From NCBI GenBank assembly GCA_006386115.1, contig VFIW01000022.1:248001-312000 (forward strand): 64,000 nucleotides of DNA. Reading direction: 5' to 3'. Source of the DNA: Globisporangium splendens (taxonomy: Eukaryota; Oomycota; Peronosporomycetes; Pythiales; Pythiaceae). The notes beneath the pieces were generated by a model. The model was not told the DNA's origin, ran no database searches, and saw nothing but the letters and a program-made list of their open reading frames with translations. The first letter of the stretch is position 1. Each line of letters opens with the position of its first letter. The position numbers and the translations under genes are program-made. Below are positions 54,339 to 64,000 of the stretch, piece by piece.

Positions 54339-54360
54339 TTAGGTTGCAGGAACGAGGGCG
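54339..54360 (-). repeat. Right terminal inverted repeat of the MULE
   Basis: Complement ends in CGTTCCTGCAACCTAA as at the left end; three mismatches in the outer six bases. Confidence 0.85.
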
Positions 54361-54369
54361 GGGCAGGAA
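54361..54369. repeat. Right target-site duplication of the MULE
   Basis: GGGCAGGAA, identical to 48275-48283. Confidence 0.88.
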
Positions 54370-54436
54370 ACCCACAGCGCTGCTTTTTTTAGCGTCAGTC
54401 GCCTGCCTGATCATCATCACAGCTCAGGGAGGGGAA

Positions 54437-56792
54437 ATGGGGGCGACGTGGCCATTTCGAGGCGTCATGCGCGCTCTGCACGCGCTGCTGCCGGTCGCGC
54501 TGCTCGTTGCCTGCGCATATGACGCAGCGCATGCAGCGGACGCCGCTTCAAACTGGATCCGCATCCCGCTCCAGAAGGTCGGGCGTGGCGCAGAGCACGC
54601 GCACGCGCGGCATCTTGGCGCTGCGTCCGCGGCCATCAGCAGTGACGTGGCACGCGACGTGCGCCTTGCGTACCAGCTCGAACGCGTACGGCGACGCACG
54701 CAGACTCAAGAGGAAGATGGTGACAGCAGCGAAGGAGACGATGGAGGCAGCGGATCGCTTGATGGCGCAGAATCGCTGCTGGAGTACGCGAGAGCGAATG
54801 CGACGGCGAAGACGCCCGTCGTTTATAGCGAAGTGCCGCTGGGCGTCGGCTTCGGGTGAGTTGTGTGCCGTGGCGTGTGGCTTGAGGAAGGTGATGGGGT
54901 GATGCACAGGGCGGTTGTCTGATGTGTGTCATGTTTTATGTAGAACGCACTATGCGGAGCTGTACCTTGGCGTACCTGCTCAGCGCGCGTCCGTGATAGT
55001 CGATACGGGAAGCCACCTGACGGCGCTCCCATGCTCGTCGTACGCATCTAATCGCTTGTTTCGTTTCATAGCGACGCGATATTGGCGGTCTCGTAAAGCT
55101 GACATATTGTCTTGGTATGATGGAATCTATTATGATAGCTGCAAAGACTGTGGCGATCACACGGACCCGTACTTTGACATCACGAAATCAACCACGGCCA
55201 AATTTGCGACCTGCAGCGCTGAAGTACAGTGCAATTCGTGCAGCGAGGACCGATGCTACATCAGTCAGGTTCATTTGCATTTAGATCTACGTGTCTGAAT
55301 GTCATAAAGCGCATGCAGTGCCTCATTTTGGGTGAACACGAACCTTCTCTGTAGAGCTACACCGAAGGCAGCATGTGGCAAGCCGTGGTCGTCGACGAGC
55401 TCGTGTGGGTCGGAGGCTTTGTTGGAACCGATGTCAATTTCATCATGCAGCACTATGGCGTGCGCTTCCCATTGGGCTGTCAGACCAAAGAAACAGGTAC
55501 GAGTGTCGCCGTGAGATTATGGTCTGATTGTCTTCCTTGTCTCACAAATGCCATTGAAAATTGTGCTCAATACGGGTACCAGGTCTCTTTATCACTCAAA
55601 AAGAGAATGGCATCATGGGGCTGGGGCACCACAAGGCGACCGTGATGTCGTACATGCTCGACGCGAAGCGGATCGAGAAGAACATTTTCTCGCTCTGCTT
55701 TGGTGCAAACGGCGGCGACATGGTGCTCGGTGGCATGGACTTTAGTCACCACAACACCGACGTGGCATACACGCCGCTGGTCACAGACAACTCGGGGTGG
55801 TACCCTGTCAAGGTGAAGGACATCTGGGTCGCTGGCAAGTCGTTGGGCATCGACCCGGCGTCCTTGAACAGCGGGAAAGGCGTGATTGTCGACAGCGGCA
55901 CGACGGATACGTTCTTTGAACGCTCTGGTTCCCGCGCGTTCCTGAGTGCTTTCGAGAGCGCAGCGGGCATGAAGTACAGCGAGAACAAGATGGTGATCCG
56001 CGCCGAGGACCTCGCGTCGTTGCCCAACATCACGATCGTGCTGGAAGGAATGACGCCAGCGGACGACGACATCGAGTTGAGTATCCCCGCGGAGAAGTAC
56101 CTGACGCTCTCAGACGATGGCAAGTACTACTACGGCAACTTCCACTTCTCGGAGCGCAGCGGCGGTGTCCTCGGCGCGAGCACGATGGTGGGCTACGATG
56201 TCATTTTTGACACGGAAAACAAACGCATCGGCTTTGCGGAATCCAAGTGTGGTGCGTGCGCATATGCTTTTACGCAAGTTGGCGCAGCGCGTTGCTTATC
56301 TAATCGCTTCCTTTGTTTTGTTTTGGTGCAGGAGATGGAGTCCGCAGTCCCGTTGCCGCGAGTCCGGGTGCTGGTGCGTCTGGCGCTAGTACGCAGACCA
56401 GCGAGAATCCCGTGGACTCGCTCCACTACGGCACGTTTTTCGTGCAGATCGCCGTGATCTCGGTGTTCGGCATCGTGCTCGTCGCGTTTGTATGGCGGCG
56501 CATAAAGCAGCGCTCGTGGTACGCGGTCCCTGGCGCCGACGCGCTGGGCACTCCCCAGGAAGGAGGCGATGACGACGACATCTTCAGTGAGGACGACGAG
56601 GACGCGCACGACCCACCAGACTCGGCGACGAGCACAGCGGCGCGCGTGTGGTCGCCGCCGCGACGACAGGTCCCGTCGCCCAAGTTCACAATAGGAAGCG
56701 ACGACGAGGCCGAGCTCTCGCCTTCAAGAGGGAGCGTCTCCATCTCGATGGGCGGCGTCACAGCTGCAGGGCATCGGCAAGAGTACATTTAG
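54437..56792 (+). CDS. AP4: intact plasmepsin-V-like membrane aspartyl protease
   Basis: Six exons (54437-54855, 54944-55039, 55139-55268, 55355-55496, 55583-56251, 56332-56792) give 638 residues with matching phases. A signal peptide (ALLPVALLVACAYDAAHA) is followed by a longer acidic propeptide than in AP1. The first motif is VIVDTGSHLTALPC (D160), then the cysteine insert CKDCGDH and CNSCSEDRC, and the second motif VIVDSGTTDTFF (D366). A short stalk, a transmembrane helix (FVQIAVISVFGIVLVAFVW) and an acidic, Ser/Pro-rich cytosolic tail complete it. Likely a secretory-pathway protease. The MULE lies 76 bp upstream, so the native promoter is now 6 kb away at 48.0-48.28 kb. Confidence 0.9.
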
Positions 56793-56980
56793 GAAAAAGC
56801 GTGCGCTTCAATGTACTGATATAGTAGAACCCGATTCCAGTTCAACACCCAGTCCATACTCAGAGCTAGATGCATAAATAGATACAGTACAGTTGCGAGT
56901 ATAACTAACGCAATATATTACTTCAAGTTCGAGTTTCACTTTAATGACGCAGTCACAAACAATGTTCTTCAATCCTGAAA

Positions 56981-57865
56981 ATGGCATGCAGCGATGGCAC
57001 AGCGGCATCACCACACGCGCTGCTGGATGCAGCCGCCAACGGCGACGTGGCCGCCGTGGACACGTGGCTCGCGCAGCGCGATGATACACACTATAGCGAC
57101 GTCAACGTGACACGTGGCGAGGGCTGGACGGCGCTTCTGTTCGCTGTTTCGAGGAGCCACATTGCGGTCGTCGCACGGCTCGTGACGCAACGCGGCATTG
57201 ACCTGAACGCAACCACTATGTGCGATTGCTTGTGGACTTTTCTGAAGCGCGGTTGCGAATGCTGCTGGTCTAATTGCTGCGTATGTGTTGTGTATTAGCA
57301 CGGGCTCGTCCGCTTTGGAGATGGCACTCAAGCGACAGAACAATGCGATGATCCGGTTGTTGCTCACCCACGGCGCGTCCCGCTCCACCATTTGTACGTG
57401 TATGGCATACGCCTCCCCAATGATCCGCTCTCATTGTGCATCAAGGATTGGTGACTGACATTGATGTGCTTAGCGGACGCACACTTGGCGACGGTGCTGG
57501 CGTCGTCGTGGATACAGAGCGACGTCAAGATGATGCTGTCGCCACAATGGTCAGTCGTGTGGAACCCAGGATTGCACGCGCACTTCCCTGCGGATCAGCG
57601 CGAGAAATGCCGACTCGTCGTGATGGCGAATGCGCTCGCGGTCCGGAAACTTACGCAGTCATTCAGTGTTCGGTCGTTTCTCTATGAATGGGGGCGGTGG
57701 TGGCTCCGGATTCCCGCCGCCTTCTTCTTTGGAATCTCTGCGATGCTCATCGAAAATGCGTCCAGTAAACTAGACTCAAGATGCAACAAGTCCCACGTGC
57801 GGTGGATACATTTGCCAGCGCCGTTGGTCGAGCGGATCCTCGAGTTCGCCATGTACCTTTGGTGA
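56981..57865 (+). CDS. Ankyrin-repeat protein
   Basis: Three exons (56981-57219, 57299-57393, 57474-57865) give 241 residues in phase. The N-terminal half holds about three ankyrin repeats (LLDAAANGDVAAVDTWLAQ; GEGWTALLFAVSRSHIAVVARLV; GSSALEMALKRQNNAMIRLL followed by HGAS). The second half (WNPGLHAHFPADQREKCRLV, LPAPLVERILEFAMYLW) resembles the C-terminal helical extension common in short ankyrin proteins of oomycetes, SOCS-box-like in outline. A hydrophobic patch (IPAAFFFGISAMLI) lies between. Probably a protein-interaction adaptor; partner unknown. Confidence 0.72.
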
Positions 57866-58372
57866 GCAAATGGACTATGGTGACTCGAATGTGAGCCAGA
57901 AAGCGGCAAGGACGCAACAAGGCGCGTGTGAATGCGATGAGTTTGTAGATGATCGAATCCTACGTCTTCGCAGTGGCTTTCAGCAGTCTTTAAAGAATAT
58001 ACATTCCGACCACCATTCCTGAACGAAAGTGTACCTATTTGTGCGACACAAGCAGCGACTTCAAGTTGGCAACATTTCGAGTTTGGGTAAAGCCAAACAA
58101 AAACAAAAAAAACAGTCTGTCCCCGCGTTTTTTGGGTGTGGATATCAAATTATTGGCGTGGAGCACAGGTGTACTTCCACTTAACAAGACTATGAAAATC
58201 CACGAGCACGCCACGGAAATGGTGCAGTTCTCGCTTGCCACGTCATTCGTCCTGGCGTTTGCTTCACAGCAGGAGGAGAAGGAAGGAGTCGATTGCGTGG
58301 GGAACGCCAAGAAGAAGCAGCAACACAAGCGAAGGGACATTATCGTATTTGTGGCATCAAGACCACGCTACC

Positions 58373-59137
58373 ATGGCCGACGAGAAAGCAGCAGACTTCC
58401 CAAGCACGACGGAGACCCAGGAGAGCAGCTATGATGCGGGCGTGCCAGAGATCACGCCGCGTCCAGAATACAAGCTCGTGTTCCTGGACGATCAGGGAGT
58501 GGGCAAGACGTCGATCATCACGCACTTCGCATTCGGGTCGTTTGATTACAGCGAATACACCCCGCAGGCCACAGTCGGATTTGATTTTCTGTCCGAGACC
58601 GTGCACTTGGAGGACCGTGCGGTGGAAATGCAGCTCTGGGATATCGCCGGGCAAGAGTGAGTTCATTGTGCTGCAGCATGGGTGTTGAGATAATTTGAAC
58701 AAGTGACTCATATTTCAATATGCATTTTTGTCTTATCTTGTGTGCAGGCATATTCCAGAATCGAGCAGCTTGATTCCTGTGTATATTCGCGATGCATCGG
58801 TCGCCGTCGTGGTGTACGACATCACAAGTACGTGCATGTACGTGACCGATTCAAAATGCCAAGTTCTAACGGGTGCTATGATGAATAATTAGATCGCTCC
58901 TCGTTCCTGAGCACGTCCAAGTGGGTTGAGGCTGTGCGAACTGAGCGCGGAGAGGACATCGCGATCATGTTGATTCCATCTGTACGTCGTTCTTTTGTGC
59001 TTCTCCGATGCGTGTTTTGCAATGTTTGCGAAGCTGATTTTGCTGTGTTTCCTTTTTCACGAATGTGTGTAAATGTTGCACAGAGTGATACCGCAGTGCC
59101 AGTGCCGAAAGAAGAGACTGGCGATTTCTGCTTGTAG
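58373..59137 (+). pseudogene. Rab6-like GTPase, degenerate
   Basis: Exons 58373-58656, 58748-58827, 58893-58981 and 59084-59137 can be joined in phase (168 residues), but the G-motifs are damaged. The P-loop is [10 protein letters not shown] (first Gly replaced by Asp). Switch I/II regions ([28 protein letters not shown]) are followed by HIPESSSLIPVYIRDASVAVVVYDIT, close to Rab6. The NKxD motif is absent (MLIPSSDTAVP), a TAG follows, and beyond it a possible SAK motif (ENSAKNEF) is out of reach. The C-terminal prenylation cysteines are missing. Most likely a decaying duplicate of a Golgi-trafficking Rab6. Confidence 0.65.
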
Positions 59138-62100
59138 TTGTTTGTCGAACTGACAAGATTCACGTTGAGAATTCGGCAAAAAACGAGTTTCCAAGTTGAC
59201 AGCAGCAAAAGCCAAGAAAAGGAAAAATCGGTGCACTCTTTACCGCTTGAAGCTTCGCCATGTCGAGCGTGCTGCTTTTTTGTAGACACCCTGCGCTGTA
59301 TTTGCTGTTTTCTGTCCTCGCTACTTTCTTTGTCGTCCAGCACGGACACTTTGGTGCTGCTGTTGGCGCTCGACCTCCTTTTTCGCTTAGAGAATGCCTG
59401 CTAGACGATCTTGATCTGTTTTACGACTTGCAGAAAAGTTCAATCGAGGATTTCTACACTCTTTGGTCGTGAAGTTGGGTCAGTTGTGTGGGGGAACCAG
59501 TGCTCGCTCACAGTGGACACATTGATACGACGGGCCAGGTGATTGTTATTTTGGGATTCGGCAAACACCGTGGTCGAGATTTTTTACAGGAGCAAAACGC
59601 CTCAGCTCGCGCATCAATCGCACCGGCCACCAACCGTGCGATCGACGAACAACATATCTGCGTCTTCAACTTGGAAATCGGCGATCGCTGATCTCGGGCG
59701 TGTTATTCCATGCCGCCAAGTTCTCGAGCGCCTAGAGCTCTTCGTGTCCGTTCGAGGGCGACCAAAATGTTTAGCGACTCGGTGCCATTTTGACACATGT
59801 CGAGCGAATGAGTGAGTCAACGCAATTGGCAGCTGCTATACTGATGTTGAGCTCAAAATCAGTTCGTCTTCGTGTCGGATTTCAACGTCAAATGGACACG
59901 GTGTGTTCGATGCTCGGCCACACCATCATTCGATTCGCGAAACTGCGCACGTACAGCCGAGAATTTGTTGCTGGCGAATGGAATGTGCCACCGTACGCGC
60001 ACGGTTAACGAGGTGTACAAAATGCGCTTACATGTCAATCACGCGTTCGCACTCACGGTCAGCGATCGGCACCGTCTGCAATGTTCGGCAGTTGCGGTGG
60101 CTCTGCGTCGCTTTCTGTCGTCACCATCTCTAGCAAACTTACACTGCTGCTCGGCAATGTCGTCTAGAGAAAGCGAATTTACACAGCGCGAGAGGTTGCC
60201 AGGTTCTGTGAATGCGTATGGTGCCGCCATTCGTCGATCGCTGCCTCGAACTCACCCTCTTTGATTGGTAAGTGACCGGAAGACGAGGATTTTCGCAATT
60301 TGTCTCGCAAGGTTGGCCCGTATTTTGGCGCAGACACCGGAAACTCGCCCACAAAACCAAATAAAACCAAACAAAACCAAACAAAACGCCAGAAAGCTGC
60401 GTTTGGGAATCTCAAATGTGCCGTGGAAACGCGGACTTGTCATCAATACAAAAATGGTGATCTCGACAATTTCGCAGTTTTCAAGACATCGTCGCTGTGA
60501 ACCGTGCTTTTGTGTCTCTCATCGATCCAGTTTGAGGGAGGCATTAAAAAAAAGAGGGACGGCTCGTCATCGTCTGCTTGCTTGAGTTTGCTTCAGGACG
60601 ACGCGAATGAGAGCATTTTCCCTCTCGGTCGTGACAAAGCAGGCAGTTCCACTCCCTATGGCTCATCATGCCGTTCAGGCACCAGCAAACGGTCCATGCG
60701 TTTCGGTTGGTCAGTGCACAGCGGCCAATGGAAATGCAGCGCTCGACCAAGATTCACGACACAAAAGCGTGCAGCCTGCATGCGCATTTCCGAGTCTGCC
60801 ATTCAAAGTGCACACGGCGAATTGCCAGCGATCGCGGCATTATTGCATAGCTCACGTAACTGCATAGCTAATTGCAAACACGCCTCGTACCTATTAGTCA
60901 CCACACGCAACGCACACACAGCTGCAACTCGTCCCATTTGCCATTGAATCAAAGAGCGCTCATAAAACCGCAAGCGTGACAAGTTCACCCACCTGTTCGC
61001 CGCAAAAAGAGCCGCACGTTGACAAATTGAAGGCAGCAAATCGCACCAGCACTACACACATAGAGCGCAGCATCTGGGCGAATCTCCGCGCGCAGAAATA
61101 CAGTGGCGCTGCATGTGAAAATGCGCGCGGCGCTGCCGTTGTAGGCATCCGCCACTTGATCAGCATGCAGCCATTGCTGCAGAATCGAATCTTCAACAGC
61201 CGAGCGGCCTGGCTTTGTACGAAGACAAGTAAGTCACCAACTCCAGCAAAGTCGACAAAATCGTAAAGTCGCCAATGACATGCTTGACTTCATCTCCACA
61301 CGTCACATTTGGCAAATCGAAGGAGAAAATAAAACGGATGAACTCGCTCTTGTCACGATGGCTGGCAGCAAAAGGATTCACAAAGAGAGAGAGAGAGATC
61401 GTCTGCGTTGCGACGAAAAGCGAGATGCGCTCGCCGACGAGAGATGACTGGTTGAGACGGCGCAGCATTCGTTGATCTTGCACTCTTGACCGTGGCGCCT
61501 TCAAATGTGACTGGTTGTCGTGCAAAATGCACGACAGTGAATGTGCGTCGATCCGCTGGTCGTGCTGCAATGCCATGTAAACGCATTGTTTCGCTGATCT
61601 GCGTGCGCAGGCGAGTCGTCAATCGTCGTCGATGCAGCTCTCACCCAGCAAAATGCCAAACATGCACGCGCTTGGTGACCAAGAGCGTAAAAAAGCAAGA
61701 GATCGGTTACGCCTGCTACTTTGTGGGGATGTCGACTTGTGCGCGATGACCTGTGAGACTTGATGCATCTTGCAGAAAAAGAACCCACTCGACATGCAAA
61801 ACTTGCAAAGAGCATGAATGATGAGTCGCCGACTTCGAGACGAGCGGACGGCATTCTGCATTTGATTGCGCCTTGGCGCAAGCACCAAAGCATGTCGCCT
61901 GCAGTTTAGATGGACGACACACATCAGGATGAACGGCGTACGCACATCCGCACGCACAGCCTTCTTTAGAGTCAAACACCAAGCGTCCGCCGTTTAACGG
62001 AGAAGCTGAATTTCGGAGAGGATCGAGTGGAGCTGCACACGCCAATCGCCATCTGCGACAGGAGCGACAAGCGTAGTCTATTCGATAGGTTTTAGTCGAT

Positions 62101-63948
62101 TTTGTGGGGTGAGATGTGCTCTCTTGGCAGGTGCGCATCTTTCCGCACCCCGAGCGCAAGGCGCTGGCTTGCGCCACATAGAAAGACTCCACAACGATTT
62201 GCTTGAGTGCTTGCTGTGAGGTGATCCAGAGCGTATTGTATGCAGCATTCGTGTTGTGCGTCTTCATGTGGCTGCAGGGTGTTGGGCAATTGGTTTGTGT
62301 CGTCCTAGTTCTGAAATGGGCGCCTAGCAAAATGAGGACTCCAGGATATCTTTCGAGTCTCCATTGCAGATTGACGAAGGATCAGATTGATGGTGCACTC
62401 ACCTGATGATGACGAGCAGCGTACAGTTTCTGCATTCTCTCCATCAGCTCATGCAAATGATTGTGCGCCTAACGACTTGTGCAACACTCCACAACAAAAG
62501 GCGAAGTGACCGTGGCGTTTGGCTGGTGTGTGTGGAGTCACAGAGAGCAAAAGTCATGCAGAACCGCAGTCACGCACACATGCCCTGTTTGAACTGTGAG
62601 GGCTCAATGAGCAACCTGATTGAATAGCGTGGTGCCATGCGGAGCGCACCCGGTTGAACTCCCTCGGGTTCCTGCCGCTGTACCGCGCACCCACTGCTCC
62701 CGCCCTCTCACCTGGCATCTCACCTGCCTTCGAGGCATCTTCGCGACACACGCACGCAAACGACGGAAGATCCGCTCGCGACGAAAGGAAAAAGAACCCC
62801 CAACCAAATCGCACACCACGGCAAGCAGCATGGCGGTCGATGCTCTGCAAAAAGATCGCGGTGAACAAGGCAGAAGAGCCTTGCGATACAGTGTGGAGTT
62901 TGTTTTTGTTTTTGTTTTTCTCACAACACAGTGTCGCAAACCAGCCTTGTTGTGTGATCGATCAGGTGCGCTCCTCCATCGACCATCATTCTGTGAAAAA
63001 CCTATCAAACAGCCTACACTTCCTCCTCGGGTTCAGTTGAACATTATGTTTCAGAGGGTGGCGTTTCGCGTGTAGGCGCAAAACTGTCCCCTTCGTGCCA
63101 CTTTCCGCCCTGCACAGCAAGTTCGCGCCACCTTCGCGCAACATTGTTGGCGATCGTGGGCATCTGGCGGTGTGAACAATTGGCTACTGTAAATGCCAGG
63201 TAAATTGGTGCCTCCATAGCAAGAACCACCGCGTGCGGCATAGACCGAAGCAACCGGCGAGCAACGTTCGTTCCACCTGTGCGCGTGGTAAGGGGAACAA
63301 CTGTGTGCGTGTGTGTGCATGCGCGTTTGTGTGTATGTGCTTGTGAGGCAAACGCCCCCATTCTTCTCTTCCGTGTGTGTGTGTGAGAAAGGAGAGGAGG
63401 GCAGTGTGTATAGGAATTTGTATGGCGAGCGAATCTCGCGCGCGGTCCAGCTGTTGCTCATTCCACGATTCCGTGATGCTCAAAATGAACGAAGGACAGA
63501 GGAACTCGGAGAGGGAGGAAGGATGAAAAGGGGGAGCAAGCCGTAGAACGCTGGTGTCTGTGGGACTCGATTATTCGCTCTTTTACCTTGCTTCCACCCT
63601 CTCGACGCGCAGGTTCCTCCGTTCGGGCATTCTGGCGGACATTTGCATCGTGACTTGTGGGTGCAGTTCGACCGCATGCATTGCATTTGCGCAAGAAGAA
63701 GAAGAAGGTGATGATGAGAGCGATACTGACTGTGTATCTGTGTTTTTGCGCATGTGTGTGATGGGATTTCTGTGCAGAACGCGTCAACGAGAGCTCTGGA
63801 CGGAAAAAGGAAAGCGACACACGAAAGTTCATCCTGTAACGACGACCAGCGAAGCAGGAGTTACTTATTGGGTGCCATCGTACAATTGCGAGCCGCAAGC
63901 AACGACCATAACAGCAGTACACACACAGAAAGCCAACATTGCAGCACG
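59138..63948. other. 4.8-kb region with no supported gene
   Basis: Many short frames on both strands without domains or good starts. A 70-codon frame at 59260-59472 has a hydrophobic N-terminal segment (LYLLFSVLATFFVVQ) but nothing else to support it. GT-rich microsatellites lie near 63300-63345 and 63371-63390, and the last 300 bp is probably the 5' region of the SPX gene. Confidence 0.5.
60351..60387. repeat. 10-bp minisatellite, about 3.7 units
   Basis: Unit ACAAAACCAA with one A-to-T-type variant. Confidence 0.7.
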
Positions 63949-64000
63949 ATGAAGTTCGGCAAGGTGCTGCAGCAGTCGATGCAGATGTCGTCGTCGTCCT
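63949..64000 (+). CDS. Start of a probable SPX-domain protein
   Basis: The first 17 codons read MKFGKVLQQSMQMSSSS before the window ends. MKFGK(x)LQ at the very N-terminus is the hallmark of SPX domains, which bind inositol pyrophosphates and occur in phosphate transporters, VTC proteins and phosphate-signalling regulators. Which kind follows cannot be known from this window. Confidence 0.6.
   Translation, partial: MKFGKVLQQSMQMSSSS

Larger units (their letters stand above)
48284..54360. mobile_element. Complete 6,077-bp Mutator-like element carrying ULP1
   Basis: The ends form a 22-bp imperfect TIR (19 of 22 matching) whose core is CGTTCCTGCAACCTAA (left 48290-48305; complement at 54339-54354), flanked by a perfect 9-bp target duplication GGGCAGGAA. 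Inside are a minus-strand transposase gene with intact reading phase over eight exons and a small plus-strand gene. The left 200 bp carries many GCAACC(T)TA motifs, which also occur in introns. Intact frames, TIRs and target duplication suggest a recent insertion. The right end is 76 bp before the AP4 start codon. Confidence 0.88.

Noticed and set aside
59260..59472. Possible 70-residue secreted protein
   Set aside because: Only a hydrophobic N-terminus supports it; no cysteines, conservation or splice context.
61716..62330. 204-residue minus-strand frame
   Set aside because: No domain, low-complexity or signal; composition is like the surrounding non-coding DNA.
1..64000. CRISPR arrays, rRNA genes and bacterial operon signals
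   Set aside because: None seen; spliced genes and oomycete families show this is eukaryotic nuclear DNA.

Overview
The window is nuclear DNA of an oomycete, most likely a plant-associated Peronosporales/Pythiales species. The evidence is three elicitin genes with an oomycete-type core promoter 16-mer about 30-50 bp before their ATGs, a degraded Crinkler (CRN) N-terminal module, a cluster of type-I membrane aspartyl proteases of the plasmepsin-V-like kind, dense genes with GT-AG introns of about 55-230 bp, and oomycete-style transposons. The species cannot be named from the sequence alone.

Layout. 1-7.7 kb is transposon-rich: a Crypton/DIRS-like tyrosine recombinase leaving the left edge on the minus strand, an intact hAT transposase (1818-4172), a wrecked carnitine acyltransferase (4371-6204, minus), a CRN remnant (6693-7110) and a 358-bp MITE with TA target duplication (7297-7654). 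7.6-20 kb is mostly housekeeping: a cyclic-nucleotide-binding protein (possibly 5'-truncated), the ribosome-biogenesis GTPase BMS1, a small coiled-coil protein, an RRM protein, a small membrane protein and a secreted PLC-like phosphodiesterase. 21-28 kb holds three elicitin paralogues in alternating orientation, with an FSH1-like hydrolase pseudogene between two of them. 28.5-34 kb has a methyltransferase-like protein, a seven-exon PROPPIN (Atg18/WIPI) and a PARP-like/double-B-box gene broken by a 14-bp tandem duplication and a TGA.

34.5-56.8 kb is an aspartyl-protease cluster: AP1 intact; AP2 a broken locus whose 3' half is an apparently identical 1.34-kb copy of AP1, introns included, at an offset of exactly 4096 bp; AP3 with a stop in exon 1 and both catalytic motifs lost; AP4 intact. 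The cluster is interrupted by a tyrosine-recombinase fragment, a tandem pair of DJ-1/PfpI genes, and a complete 6,077-bp Mutator-like element (48284-54360) with imperfect TIRs and a perfect 9-bp target duplication. That element encodes an eight-exon, roughly 1,376-residue protein that I reconstruct as FAR1-like zinc finger + MULE transposase + SWIM + ULP1/C48 protease. It landed 68 bp before the AP4 start codon. 57-59 kb has an ankyrin protein and a Rab6-like pseudogene. 59.1-63.9 kb has no gene I can support. The window ends in the first codons of a likely SPX-domain protein.

Exon coordinates were derived by hand from splice sites and reading phase and are predictions. No database search was possible; family names rest on motif recognition.
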